This document shows positions 8,708-18,003 of a DNA stretch of 64,000 nt, piece after piece. The notes under the pieces are model-generated. The model was given only the letters and a program-made list of their open reading frames with translations. It searched no databases and was not told the DNA's origin. Position 1 is the first letter of the stretch, and every line of letters starts with the position of its first letter. The DNA lies in the NCBI RefSeq assembly GCF_001405015.1, contig NZ_CYZX01000007.1:62001-126000 (forward strand), written 5' to 3'. The position numbers were made by a program, and so were the translations under genes. Source of the DNA: Clostridium disporicum. GTDB lineage: Bacteria > Bacillota > Clostridia > Clostridiales > Clostridiaceae.

Positions 8708-10129
8708 TTATAGAACATTTTCGTTAGTTGATGAAATATCATTTGTCCATTCTTCAACTTCGTTACCTAATTCGGGAATTGAAGAAGCATAGAATACTGG
8801 ATCTTTACCAGCTTGTTTTTGAGTGGCATAATCTTTATATGCTTTAATAGCAATATTACTTAATAGTACTATAGCAATTAAGTTAATTACAGCCATAAGT
8901 CCCATGAATACATCGGCAATATCCCATACAAATTGCATTGATGCAATTGAACCAAAGAATACCATTCCTATAACTATGATTCTATAAATATATAGATAAA
9001 TCTTTTTATTTGAAATAAATTGAATATTTGTTTCTCCGTAATAGTAGTTACCAATGATAGAGCTAAATGCAAAAAGTAGAATACAGATTGCTATAAATGT
9101 ACCACCCCATGATCCTACTTGAGAAATTAAAGCAGATTGAGTTAATTCAATTCCTGTAAGGTTTCCGCTAGCGTAATTTCCAGATAATAATATTATAAAT
9201 GCTGTAGAAGTACAAATTATTAATGTATCAGTAAAAACGCCTAATGTTTGAATTAAACCTTGCTTAACTGGGTGAGAAACTGAAGCTGTAGCAGCAGCGT
9301 TTGGTGCAGAACCCATACCGGCTTCATTAGAGAATAAACCTCTTTTAATACCTTGCATTAAAGCAGCACCTATTCCACCACCAACTATTTGTTCTATTCC
9401 AAAAGCATTTTTAAAGATAAGTGCAAATAATGAAGGAATAGCAGTTATATTTTTAGCTATAACAAACATAGCGATTAAGATATAAGCAGATGCCATTATA
9501 GGAACAATTACTGATGAGATTTTAGCAACTCTATGAACACCACCAAAAATAATTATAGCAGTTAAAATTGTAATTATAGTACCAATAACAGTTTTATTAA
9601 TTCCAAAAGAAGATTGGAAAGCAGCTGCTATTGTATTAGATTGTACAGAGTTAAATGCAAAACCAAAACAAATTATAATTAAGATAGAGAATAATACTCC
9701 CATCCACTTTTTATTTAATCCTTTTTCCATATAGTAGGCTGGACCACCTCTATAAGAATCTCCATCTTTAACTTTATAGATTTGAGCTAAAGTAGATTCT
9801 ATAAACGCAGATGCAGAACCTAATAAAGCAATAAGCCACATCCAAAAGACAGCACCAGGACCGCCAACTGCTATAGCTGAAGCAACACCAGCTAGATTAC
9901 CAGTACCTACTCTTGAAGCTGTACCGATACAAAAAGCTTGGAAAGATGAAACTGATCCCTTTTCAGATGAACCTTCTCCAAGAAGTTTAAACATATCCTT
10001 TAATCGTCTAAATTGTATAAAGTTTGTCTTTACGGAAAAATAAATTCCGATAGTAATAAGTGAAATAATTAGAACATAAGTCCATAAAAAATCATTAATA
10101 TGTAGGATTATACTATGTATTTTATCCAT
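8708..10129 (-). CDS. Alanine/glycine:cation symporter (AgcS family)
   Basis: 473 residues, about ten to eleven transmembrane helices. Strong AgcS-family (TC 2.A.25) motifs are present: a GTGNLAGVASAIAVGGPGA loop near residue 75 and GLFSNEAGMGSAPNAAA near 265. These are the conserved substrate and cation segments. It takes up alanine or glycine (possibly D-alanine) with sodium or protons. The ATG has GGGGG upstream on the minus strand. No glycine riboswitch is visible in the leader. The gene stands alone between a shared terminator and the region downstream of the PBP gene. Confidence 0.93.
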   Translation of the reverse strand: MDKIHSIILHINDFLWTYVLIISLITIGIYFSVKTNFIQFRRLKDMFKLLGEGSSEKGSVSSFQAFCIGTASRVGTGNLAGVASAIAVGGPGAVFWMWLIALLGSASAFIESTLAQIYKVKDGDSYRGGPAYYMEKGLNKKWMGVLFSILIIICFGFAFNSVQSNTIAAAFQSSFGINKTVIGTIITILTAIIIFGGVHRVAKISSVIVPIMASAYILIAMFVIAKNITAIPSLFALIFKNAFGIEQIVGGGIGAALMQGIKRGLFSNEAGMGSAPNAAATASVSHPVKQGLIQTLGVFTDTLIICTSTAFIILLSGNYASGNLTGIELTQSALISQVGSWGGTFIAICILLFAFSSIIGNYYYGETNIQFISNKKIYLYIYRIIVIGMVFFGSIASMQFVWDIADVFMGLMAVINLIAIVLLSNIAIKAYKDYATQKQAGKDPVFYASSIPELGNEVEEWTNDISSTNENVL

Positions 10130-10173
10130 TGTTTACCCCCTATTTTATCTAAAGTTATTTTTTTACTAATTTA

Positions 10174-10202
10174 ATAATAGCTTAAAAAAAAGAAAAATGC
10201 AA
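10174..10202 (-). promoter_or_regulatory. Predicted promoter of the symporter gene
   Basis: On the minus strand, TTGCAT (10197-10202), a 17-base T-rich spacer and TATTAT (10174-10179). The -10 box is good and the -35 box only half matches. Confidence 0.4.
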
Positions 10203-10302
10203 GAAGTGAAAATTAAAAATTCATAAATTTATATTTCGTATATTAATATTATTGAAAAACGAAAAATATATGAATAACAGTTTAATTAATTATGCATAAA
10301 AT

Positions 10303-10327
10303 AAGAGTTGCCTTTAAGGCAACTCTT
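10303..10327 (-). terminator. Terminator of the PBP gene
   Basis: A perfect 10-bp stem, AAGAGTTGCC with GGCAACTCTT, around a 5-base loop, 13 bases beyond the PBP stop on the minus strand. The T-run on that strand is modest. Confidence 0.7.
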
Positions 10328-10340
10328 ATTAATTCATATA

Positions 10341-13130
10341 TTATGGCGTTGTACTTTCAGTATTATTTGCAGTGTTATTGTCTAAATTATTAGTATCTGT
10401 ACCGTTATTATCTTGATTATCTCCATTATCAGGATTTTCTGTGCTAGGATTTTCATTTCCTATGCCAGGGTTTTCTTCTGATGGAATGTCATTTTTCTTT
10501 ATTGTTAACTCTACAGTACCATCTTTAACTATTTCAGAAGTGAATTTTGTTAAAGTGTAAGTTTTAGGACTTAAAGTGCCTGAAACAGATTCACCACCTA
10601 CAAAGGTGTATTTGATACCTTTATCATTTAAAATAACGATAGCATCATATAAATCCATATTTTCTTTTAAACCGATTTGTGATAATTTGATTTTTTCTTC
10701 AGGTTTAGTATCATCTTTTTCTGTAGGTACTACATAAGGGTAATCTGCAGCATCTTGACTTGCATTTTCTTTCTTAATAAATACCCTTTCTTCAACTAAA
10801 TCCTTAGGTGTATCATCAGTAGCAAGTTTATTATTATTTTTATTAACTTTTACTTTTACATGAACATCACAAACAGAGTTTGGTTGAGTACCTTCTATAA
10901 ACATTTCATTTCTAACTCTATTACCTCTTTGATCTAGATTGCAAAGATCAGTAGCAAGTTTACCGGAATCGATACAAATTGTTGCATTAACGATTCCTGA
11001 AGGCTTTTCAATTTCTTTATATTCTAAGCCTTGATGAACTTGAGCCATTACTTTTCCCCAAAGTTCAGCAGCAGCACTACTGTATCCTGACATTGATTGA
11101 GGCATATCATAGCCAATCCAAACAGAAGCAGAGTAATAAGGAGTTAAACCAGCGAACCAAAAGTGATCTACATTGTTAGTAGTACCTGTCTTACCAGCAA
11201 CAGGGATATCACCAAACTTAGCAGCACCAGCATCAAATCTTGTGATAGGTCCTTTTAATATATCATACATAATATATGCAGTTTGTGGTGAGAATAATTG
11301 AGTTGCTTTTGGCTCCTTATCAAGAAGTACTTTACCAGTAGCATCTTCAACTCTTGTATATAGTATAGGTTCGTTTCTAACACCATTATTACCAAATGCT
11401 CCAAAAGCAGAAGCTAATATAGTAGTGTTTCCGCCATCTCTATCTTCAGGGCGATTATCATGTTGGCCTAAAGCTATAGCAGACATAGAAGTTTTAGAAA
11501 CATCGTTATATACTATTCCGGCTTTTTCACCATATTCTAATGCAGTATCTATTCCAATTTTATCTACAAGTTTAACTGAAGTTATGTTTTTAGAGAAGGC
11601 TATACCATCTCTAGCAGTTATAAATCCATCAAACTTAAAGTTGTAGTTATTAAGACCAGCTGTAAAGCCATATTTATTTAAAATTGAAGATGATACAGGT
11701 GCATCATCTAATGGAGTAGCAGCTGTTATTATTTTAGTATCAATACCAGGACCATAAACAGTTAATGGTTTAGTAGTTGATGCAATAGGTTTTAAGTCGT
11801 CATAGGCTCTGTTTATTGAGTGAGGAGGTTGTTCGCCTCTACCACCTACTAAAGCAAGAACTTTACCAGTTCTATAATCCATTACTGTTGCAGCGGCTTG
11901 AAGTAATGGATATGAAATTTCACCTTCATCTTGAACTCCATTACCATTGATATCATCGTATGTTGTAGTATCTTCAGGATTAGTATCCCAATCAACATTT
12001 AGATTATTTCTATCATCTAATACTGCTTGAACTGCATCTTGCATAGTAGTATCTAAAGTTGTATAAATTTTTAAGCCACCGTTAACAAATAATTTGTTAA
12101 CTTCTTCATCTGTATATTTATATTTCTCCTTTAAGTCATCTCTTACTTGTTCTAGTGCTGGGTATATAAACCATTCATATTTAACTTTATAATCAGTTGA
12201 AATAGGTTCAAAAGTAAATTGGTTTTCAGCTGTAAAAGTATAAGCAGAATCATATTCTTCTTTAGTTATAAATCCTAATTCTAACATTTTCATAAGAACA
12301 GTTTCAGTTCTTTCTATATAAGTATTAGGATAATCTTTAGCTTCTGTATTATATGCACTATAGTATGATGGCGCCTGAGTTATTCCAGCTATATATGCAC
12401 ATTCAGGCAAAGTTAAATCTATAGCGTTTTTACCAAAGAAATATCTAGAAGCAGCTTCAACACCGTATACATAACCACCAAGTGGAATTGTATTTAGATA
12501 AGCAGTGATAATTTCTTCTTTACTAAGAGTTTTTTCAAGTTGTAAAGCAAGATATATTTCTTTTATCTTTCTATTAACTGAAGATAAAGGACCACTTCCT
12601 GCTTTATTTTCATTTGAAGCTTCTTCAAATAATAATGTATTTTTTATTAATTGTTGTGTTAAAGTAGAAGCACCATGGACACCACCTTCTCCAGTTAGTA
12701 TAACTTTTACATCTCTAACAGCGGCACCTATAATTCTTTTCACGTCAATTCCAGGGTGAGTTAAGAAACGCTCGTCTTCTATCGCTATATATGCATTTAT
12801 TAAATTTTGAGGTATTTGGTCATAAGTTATCATATATCTTTCTTCTTCGGTTGGTATATTATCAATTACTTCACCTTTATTGTCGTAGTACATAGATGTT
12901 TGATTTAAATCGTGTATAGATTCAATATCTAACGCAGGTGCAGTTTTAATAACAGCAACAACATAACCTACCCCTACAACTGATAATAGTAAACCAGCTA
13001 TTAAAATAGTAAGAAAGAAATATTTAAAAAATCTCTTTGTCTTAGAAGGTGGCATCTTTTTTTTCTTGTTTTTACTGGAACCACTTTCTGAATTAGCTTT
13101 ATTATTTTTAGGTTTATCATTATTAGCCAT
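10341..13130 (-). CDS. Class A penicillin-binding protein (PBP1A type)
   Basis: 929 residues. Order: basic Lys-rich cytoplasmic tail, transmembrane helix (about 34-61), glycosyltransferase domain with EDERF (catalytic Glu118) and GASTLTQQL at 153-161, then a transpeptidase domain. The latter has STTK (Ser451, Lys454), SKN at 513-515 and KTGTT. A PASTA-like module follows near residue 800, then a low-complexity Asn/Thr/Asp tail. It polymerises and crosslinks peptidoglycan at the outer membrane face. A calcium-loop-like segment (Asp393-Glu404, D-x-N-x-NG pattern) lies just before the transpeptidase domain. The gene is monocistronic and divergent from yunB. Confidence 0.93.
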   Translation of the reverse strand: MANNDKPKNNKANSESGSSKNKKKKMPPSKTKRFFKYFFLTILIAGLLLSVVGVGYVVAVIKTAPALDIESIHDLNQTSMYYDNKGEVIDNIPTEEERYMITYDQIPQNLINAYIAIEDERFLTHPGIDVKRIIGAAVRDVKVILTGEGGVHGASTLTQQLIKNTLLFEEASNENKAGSGPLSSVNRKIKEIYLALQLEKTLSKEEIITAYLNTIPLGGYVYGVEAASRYFFGKNAIDLTLPECAYIAGITQAPSYYSAYNTEAKDYPNTYIERTETVLMKMLELGFITKEEYDSAYTFTAENQFTFEPISTDYKVKYEWFIYPALEQVRDDLKEKYKYTDEEVNKLFVNGGLKIYTTLDTTMQDAVQAVLDDRNNLNVDWDTNPEDTTTYDDINGNGVQDEGEISYPLLQAAATVMDYRTGKVLALVGGRGEQPPHSINRAYDDLKPIASTTKPLTVYGPGIDTKIITAATPLDDAPVSSSILNKYGFTAGLNNYNFKFDGFITARDGIAFSKNITSVKLVDKIGIDTALEYGEKAGIVYNDVSKTSMSAIALGQHDNRPEDRDGGNTTILASAFGAFGNNGVRNEPILYTRVEDATGKVLLDKEPKATQLFSPQTAYIMYDILKGPITRFDAGAAKFGDIPVAGKTGTTNNVDHFWFAGLTPYYSASVWIGYDMPQSMSGYSSAAAELWGKVMAQVHQGLEYKEIEKPSGIVNATICIDSGKLATDLCNLDQRGNRVRNEMFIEGTQPNSVCDVHVKVKVNKNNNKLATDDTPKDLVEERVFIKKENASQDAADYPYVVPTEKDDTKPEEKIKLSQIGLKENMDLYDAIVILNDKGIKYTFVGGESVSGTLSPKTYTLTKFTSEIVKDGTVELTIKKNDIPSEENPGIGNENPSTENPDNGDNQDNNGTDTNNLDNNTANNTESTTP

Positions 13131-13183
13131 TTGTTCCTCCCTTTATTAATTTATCTAATTTAAATAATATAATATTATCTTTT

Positions 13184-13192
13184 ATTATAGCA
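13184..13192 (-). promoter_or_regulatory. Predicted extended -10 of the PBP gene
   Basis: The minus strand reads TGC followed by TATAAT, a perfect extended -10 box 54 bases before the PBP ATG. No good -35 element is visible. Confidence 0.45.
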
Positions 13193-13235
13193 TATTAATT
13201 ATAATAATAAAATAATAAGTAATTTAAGGTGAAAT

Positions 13236-13892
13236 ATGAGATATTATACTGAAAGACCAAGAAGAGGTAAAAATAGAACTAAAGTTCCGTATATGCTATT
13301 TGTTATTATAGCCATAGTAATAGTATTTAATTCTTTTTTATATTTATTCCAAAAAAGGATTTTACCAACAGTATTAGATATAGCAGAAATAGTTATGAGG
13401 TCTGAAGCTGTAAAAGTTATAAATGAAGAAACTATGAGAATTTATGAAGAGAATTTTAATTATGATGATATTATGAAGATTGAAAAGGATTCAGATGGAA
13501 ACATAACTATGATAAGGTCAGATACAATTAAGCAAAATAAGCTAACCGCTGAAGTCGTGTTAGGATGTAACGAAAAACTTAAAAATTTAGGAGAACTTGG
13601 AACAAAAATTCCTCTAGGGTATATGACCAATAATGCTTTTTTTTATAGGATGGGACCTAAGATAACTGTAAATATGGAACAGATAGGTAATATTAATACA
13701 AGTTATGACTCTACATTTGAAAGTGCAGGAATTAATCAAGTTAGACATAAAATTTATCTAAATGTAGATGTGAAGATGAGGTTAGTAGTACCACTTGCAA
13801 GCAAAGATGTTGAATTAACCTGTGAAATACCAGTAGCGGAAACTATAATAGTTGGTAAAATACCAGATACAGCTGTGAATATAGGTAGATAA
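13236..13892 (+). CDS. yunB: Sporulation protein YunB
   Basis: 218 residues with an Arg/Lys-rich N-terminus, one transmembrane helix (about 18-38) and an external domain. The whole-length pattern matches YunB, a membrane protein made in the mother cell under SigmaE in Bacillus and needed for full sporulation. Recognisable parts are the ILPTVLDIAE segment after the helix, a KIPLGYMTNN motif and the C-terminal EIPVAETIIVGKIP motif. The start codon has only a weak site (AAGGTGA). I could not define a clear SigmaE promoter in the 105 bases shared with the divergent PBP gene. Confidence 0.88.
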   Translation: MRYYTERPRRGKNRTKVPYMLFVIIAIVIVFNSFLYLFQKRILPTVLDIAEIVMRSEAVKVINEETMRIYEENFNYDDIMKIEKDSDGNITMIRSDTIKQNKLTAEVVLGCNEKLKNLGELGTKIPLGYMTNNAFFYRMGPKITVNMEQIGNINTSYDSTFESAGINQVRHKIYLNVDVKMRLVVPLASKDVELTCEIPVAETIIVGKIPDTAVNIGR

Positions 13893-13907
13893 TAAAGTGA
13901 GAAATTA

Positions 13908-13964
13908 AAAGTGACAAGTTAAAGGTAAAACTACAAGTAGTTTTGCGTCTTGACTTGTCACTTT
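13908..13964. terminator. Nested two-stem hairpin between convergent yunB and hpt
   Basis: An outer 12-bp stem, AAAGTGACAAGT with ACTTGTCACTTT, encloses an inner 8-bp stem, AAAACTAC with GTAGTTTT at 13927-13944. It lies between two convergent stop codons and can serve both. The nested design and GTGACAAGT arms are unusual for a simple terminator (see findings). Confidence 0.65.
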
Positions 13965-14010
13965 AAAATGCTATTAGTATATCAAATAGTATTTTTCTAT
14001 TATTAAAATT

Positions 14011-14532
14011 TTATTCCCAATTAAATACATAAGGAACGTTTCTGTAGAATCCATGGTAGTCTAGTCCGTAACCAACAACAAATAAATCTTCAATTTCGAA
14101 GCAACAGTAGTCAGGTTTTAGATCAACTTTTCTTCTAGATGGCTTATCAAGTAATACACATGTTTTAACAGATTTTGCTCCTAATTTTTTTACATGATCA
14201 ATTGCAAATTCCATAGTGTAACCTGTATCAACGATATCATCAACAATAAGAACATTTAATCCTTCGATATTATCAGGAATATCATTAACTACTTTAACCT
14301 TTCCAGTACTAACTTCATCATTACCATAACTAGAAGTTGTCATAAATCCAACTTTAGCTTTTACATCAAGAGATTTAAAGATATCAGCACCAAATACAAA
14401 ACTTCCTCTTAATAAAGGAAGCACATAAAGTTCTTCACCTTCGTAATCTTTAGAAATTTGTTCTCCTAATTCTCTAACTCTAGTTTTAATTTGCTCTTCA
14501 GAAAAAAGAATATTACGCTTCTTATCTTCCAT
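14011..14532 (-). CDS. hpt: Hypoxanthine phosphoribosyltransferase
   Basis: 173 residues, the usual length. It salvages hypoxanthine (and often guanine) with PRPP to give IMP or GMP in the cytoplasm. The PRPP loop is VLIVDDIVDTGYT at about 94-106. The flexible loop carries the TTSSYG segment, and the C-terminal VVGYGLDY motif binds the purine. The ATG has a GGAGGG site 6 bases away on the minus strand. In many Firmicutes hpt neighbours tilS and ftsH; here it stands alone, convergent with yunB. Confidence 0.94.
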   Translation of the reverse strand: MEDKKRNILFSEEQIKTRVRELGEQISKDYEGEELYVLPLLRGSFVFGADIFKSLDVKAKVGFMTTSSYGNDEVSTGKVKVVNDIPDNIEGLNVLIVDDIVDTGYTMEFAIDHVKKLGAKSVKTCVLLDKPSRRKVDLKPDYCCFEIEDLFVVGYGLDYHGFYRNVPYVFNWE

Positions 14533-14834
14533 TGTAAACCCTCCAGTACTATAATTCCTTAAAATTACTTATGTAATAATATACAAACTATAATGTAATA
14601 AAATTACATTAATATATATTTAGAATATGTTTTAAGTTATGATTTGCTTACTTTGTATTGTACATATAGTTTAAATATTAGCAAGAAATTATAGTTTTTG
14701 CAACTCTAAAATACTAGTATCAATAAAGTAATATTGTTAATATAATACATTATAGAAATATGGAATATTAAAAATATATTTTAATAATGTATAGGGAAAA
14801 TTGCTTATGATAATTATAAAAGGAGGAAAAACAA
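14533..14834. other. Divergent intergenic region between hpt and lysozyme gene
   Basis: There is no coding potential in these 302 bases. They hold a perfect inverted repeat at 14591-14611 (arms TAATGTAAT and ATTACATTA, 3-base centre), a TATAAT box at 14741-14746 without a matching -35, and the AAAGGAGG ribosome site of the lysozyme gene. The inverted repeat could be an operator; that is inference. Confidence 0.45.
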
Positions 14835-15785
14835 ATGATAAAAGGTATAGATATATCTAATTACCAAGCTGCTTTAAATTTTACTACAGCAAAAAATATG
14901 GGATTTGAAGTTTGCATAATAAAAGCTACAGAATCTATAAACTATACTAATCCTTTATTGGATAGTCAGGTTAATTCAGCATTAAGTAATAATATGAAGA
15001 TAGGATTTTATCATTTTTTTAGGAATAATGGAATAACGGAGGCTCAATACTTTGTAAGTAAGATTAAGCCTTATTTATCTAAAATGACAGTTAAACCAGC
15101 TATAGATATAGAGACAACTTATTCATATTCACAAGTTTTAGATTTTATAAGCTATGTAGAAAACGTTTTGGGAATTGAATGTATGGTATATTGTAATTAC
15201 TCGTATGCAAAGCAATTGAGTTTAAACAATGAAATAGCAAAGAAGACTTTATGGTTAGCTTATTATGGAATAAATAATGGAGAGTATTATGAAGCTCCTA
15301 CTAATCATGGATTTGCAAAATTTGCAGGACAGCAATATTCAAGTGCCAATTATATTGGAGCAATAAATACAGATACTAATTTGTTTAATGAAAATGTATA
15401 TATTAAAGGAAAGGTTAATGTTACCGCATCAACAGGTAGTTCAAGTAGTAGTGGAGGAACAAGTACAAATACGACTTATACTGTAGTTTATGGTGATACT
15501 TTAAGTGAAATAGCTAAAAAATATGCTGTATCTGTATCAGAATTAGTAAGTTTAAATAAAATAGTAGATCAGAATTTGATATATGTAGGACAAATCTTAA
15601 GAATACCAACGTCTTCAAGTGATAGAGTTAAGACATCACAAAAAATATATTATACAGTAGTAAGTGGAGATACATTAAGTGGTATCGCAGCGAAATTTGG
15701 AACAACTGTTGCAGCTATAGCCAGTCTAAATAAAATATCAAATGTAAATTTAATATATGTTGGTCAAGTACTAAGAATTAAATAA
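14835..15785 (+). CDS. GH25 lysozyme with two LysM domains
   Basis: 316 residues. A glycoside hydrolase family 25 catalytic domain spans about residues 1-195, with the acid residues of GIDIS (Asp6) and AIDIE (Asp91, Glu93). A Ser/Gly/Thr linker follows. Two LysM modules lie at about 213-260 and 271-316, each with a GDTLS and an LIYVGQ motif. It cleaves the N-acetylmuramic-to-glucosamine bond of peptidoglycan, with LysM holding the glycan. There is no signal peptide, so release by mother-cell lysis, spore deposition or non-classical export is possible. A paralogue with five LysM modules starts at 23440. Confidence 0.9.
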   Translation: MIKGIDISNYQAALNFTTAKNMGFEVCIIKATESINYTNPLLDSQVNSALSNNMKIGFYHFFRNNGITEAQYFVSKIKPYLSKMTVKPAIDIETTYSYSQVLDFISYVENVLGIECMVYCNYSYAKQLSLNNEIAKKTLWLAYYGINNGEYYEAPTNHGFAKFAGQQYSSANYIGAINTDTNLFNENVYIKGKVNVTASTGSSSSSGGTSTNTTYTVVYGDTLSEIAKKYAVSVSELVSLNKIVDQNLIYVGQILRIPTSSSDRVKTSQKIYYTVVSGDTLSGIAAKFGTTVAAIASLNKISNVNLIYVGQVLRIK

Positions 15786-15829
15786 AGACTATATGTTAAA
15801 AAACAAAATATTTTGAATAAAGTATAATC

Positions 15830-15876
15830 CACTCATAAAATACTAATGATTAGTTTATGAGTGAATTAATATTTTT
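15830..15876 (+). terminator. Terminator after first lysozyme gene
   Basis: The stem CACTCATAAA pairs with TTTATGAGTG and encloses a second small ACTAAT/ATTAGT pairing. ATATTTTTAT follows. Confidence 0.75.
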
Positions 15877-15896
15877 ATAAGGTATTACTGGATTTA

Positions 15897-15925
15897 TTTA
15901 CTTTTTAACAGGAATAGTATACAAT
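15897..15925 (+). promoter_or_regulatory. Possible hflX promoter
   Basis: TTTACT at 15897-15902, a 17-base spacer and TACAAT at 15920-15925, 133 bases before hflX. Spacing is good and box quality moderate. Confidence 0.35.
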
Positions 15926-16057
15926 TAATGAAAGATTTGGGGAAGTTAATATCAGTAAAGTAATAATAAATTAATCTCAAATTAGTTAATTAATATAAAT
16001 ATAATAAAGTGAGTATATTAATTTTAAAAACCTAAATATTAGTTATGAGGTGAGTAT

Positions 16058-17851
16058 ATGATATATGGAAATATAGATGGAATTAAGAAGTCGGCTATAG
16101 AAGAGTTAGAGAGACTTTATAAATCAAAATGTCCTAAAGATGAAGTTTGTTCATTAGAAATTATACAAACTATTTCAAAGGTTTCATCATTTATTGAAAG
16201 AGAAGTAAGTGTAGCTATAGATAGAAGAGGAAACATTAGATCTATAGCAGTAGGTGATTCAACTTCTGTTGAAATAGAAACTTTAGATATAAGAGAAAAA
16301 AGACTGGCAGGGGTAAGAATAATTCATACACATCCAAATGGCATGAGTAATTTGTCAGCGCTTGACATTAGTGCATTACTAAAATTAAAACTAGATGCTA
16401 TAGTAGCAGTTGGAATTTATGAAGATAAAATTTTAGATTGTTCTTTAGGATTATTGACAGTTTTTGATGATAAACTTGATTATGAAGAGATACAGCATAT
16501 ATCTTTAGAAGATTTATCTAAGATACATATATTAAATAAAATATCTTATATAGACTCTCTTATAAAAGAAAAGGATGTTGTTGAGGATGAAGGCGAAAAA
16601 GCTATTTTAGTTGGATCTGATACAAGGGAAAGTCTAGAAGAGTTAAGAGAGTTAACAAAGGCTTGTGATATACCGGTATTAGAAAGCGTATATCAAAGTA
16701 GAAGTAAAATAGATGCAGCATTTTATATAGGAAGAGGTAAAGTTTTAGAAATAGCTCAACTTAGACAAAAATTAAGAGCTAATGTAGTTATTTTTGATGA
16801 CGAGTTATCAGGGTCACAGGTAAGAAATTTAGAGGCAGCTATTGGAGCTAAGGTTATTGACAGAACTACTTTGATTCTTGAAATCTTTGCAAGAAGAGCT
16901 AAGAGTAGAGAAGCTAAGATTCAAGTAGAGTTAGCACAGCTTAAATATAGAATGAGTAGACTTCAAGGACTTGGGACTATAATGTCAAGAACAGGTGGAG
17001 GAATAGGAACTAGAGGTCCAGGGGAGAAAAAGCTTGAAACAGATAGAAGACATATAAAAGAAGAAATATATGATTTAAATAATGAACTTAAGAAAATTAA
17101 GAAGATAAGAGAGACTCAAAGAGAAAAGAGAAATAAAGAAAGTATACCTAAGGTATCATTAGTTGGTTACACAAATGCTGGTAAATCTACTCTTAGAAAT
17201 CATCTTTGTGATGTAGCAGCTCAAAAAAATGTTCAAGGTAAAGAAAAAGTTTTTGAAGCAGATATGCTGTTTGCAACTTTAGATATAACTACAAGAGCTA
17301 TAGTATTGAAAAATAAGGGAGTTATTACTTTAACTGATACTGTAGGTTTTGTAAGGAAATTACCTCATGATTTAGTTGAAGCCTTTAAATCGACTTTAGA
17401 AGAGGTTATATATTCTGATCTTTTATGTCATGTAGTAGATGTATCATCTGATTATGCTTTAGAGCAAATTGAAGCTGTTGAAGAAGTATTAGCTGAGTTA
17501 GGTGCTTTAGATAAAAAAACATTATTAGTATTAAATAAGATTGATAAAGCTACAGAAGAACAAATTATAGCTGTAGAGGAAGCAACATCAAAATATGAAA
17601 AAATAAAAATTTCTGCAAGGACTGGAGAGAATTTAGAGGAATTATTAAGTTTAATAGAAGAGAACTTACCTTACACTATGAAAAAATGTGAATATATTAT
17701 TCCTTATGATAGAAGTGATATAAATTCATTTTTACATAGAAACGGTAGAGTTTTAGAGGAAGATTATAGAGAAGATGGTACTTTCATATTAGCTGAAGTT
17801 GATGATGAAACGTACAATAAAACTAATGAATTTATTATAAAAGAAATTTAA
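16058..17851 (+). CDS. hflX: GTPase HflX with N-terminal JAMM/RadC-like domain
   Basis: 597 residues, about 180 longer than E. coli HflX. HflX is a ribosome-binding GTPase that splits stalled or stressed 70S ribosomes. The HflX part starts near residue 183. It has the GTP-binding N region, a glycine-rich GGGIGTRGPGE loop near 313-323, a coiled-coil, the G1 loop GYTNAGKST at 370-378, DTVG and NKID. The extension (about 1-150) carries H90-T-H92 with Ser100 and Asp103, the HxH-x7-SxxD spacing of JAMM metalloproteases, plus a candidate Glu49. Ribosome site GAGGTGAG. Single gene with its own terminator. Zinc binding and protease activity are inferred. Confidence 0.92.
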   Translation: MIYGNIDGIKKSAIEELERLYKSKCPKDEVCSLEIIQTISKVSSFIEREVSVAIDRRGNIRSIAVGDSTSVEIETLDIREKRLAGVRIIHTHPNGMSNLSALDISALLKLKLDAIVAVGIYEDKILDCSLGLLTVFDDKLDYEEIQHISLEDLSKIHILNKISYIDSLIKEKDVVEDEGEKAILVGSDTRESLEELRELTKACDIPVLESVYQSRSKIDAAFYIGRGKVLEIAQLRQKLRANVVIFDDELSGSQVRNLEAAIGAKVIDRTTLILEIFARRAKSREAKIQVELAQLKYRMSRLQGLGTIMSRTGGGIGTRGPGEKKLETDRRHIKEEIYDLNNELKKIKKIRETQREKRNKESIPKVSLVGYTNAGKSTLRNHLCDVAAQKNVQGKEKVFEADMLFATLDITTRAIVLKNKGVITLTDTVGFVRKLPHDLVEAFKSTLEEVIYSDLLCHVVDVSSDYALEQIEAVEEVLAELGALDKKTLLVLNKIDKATEEQIIAVEEATSKYEKIKISARTGENLEELLSLIEENLPYTMKKCEYIIPYDRSDINSFLHRNGRVLEEDYREDGTFILAEVDDETYNKTNEFIIKEI

Positions 17852-17862
17852 TATTTGTAGTT

Positions 17863-17904
17863 ATAGCTTTTAGATTGTTAAAAATCTAAAAGCTATATTT
17901 TTTA
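17863..17904 (+). terminator. Terminator after hflX
   Basis: A 14-bp perfect stem (arms 17863-17876 and 17883-17896, core AGCTTTTAGA) is followed by ATTTTTTAAT. Confidence 0.9.
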
Positions 17905-17921
17905 ATAAGTAAAATATATTC

Positions 17922-17951
17922 TTTAAATAGTTATTAAGTATAGTGTATAAT
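17922..17951 (+). promoter_or_regulatory. Predicted mocR-yigZ promoter
   Basis: TTTAAA at 17922-17927, an 18-base spacer and a consensus TATAAT at 17946-17951, 52 bases before the mocR-type gene. Confidence 0.45.
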
Positions 17952-17960
17952 TTATATTAA

Positions 17961-17976
17961 ATTGTATTGATACAAT
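17961..17976. promoter_or_regulatory. Candidate operator palindrome
   Basis: Perfect 7-bp arms, ATTGTAT and ATACAAT, are separated by TG. The site begins ten bases after the -10 box, over the likely transcription start. This position suits autorepression by the GntR/MocR protein encoded just downstream. No direct evidence. Confidence 0.4.
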
Positions 17977-18003
17977 TATGTTCTTTAAGAAAAGGGAGTA
18001 TAT

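Noticed and set aside
14548..14576. Minus-strand promoter TTACAT-17-TATAGT for hpt
   Set aside because: It would start transcription inside the hpt ribosome site and leave a leader of only about nine bases.
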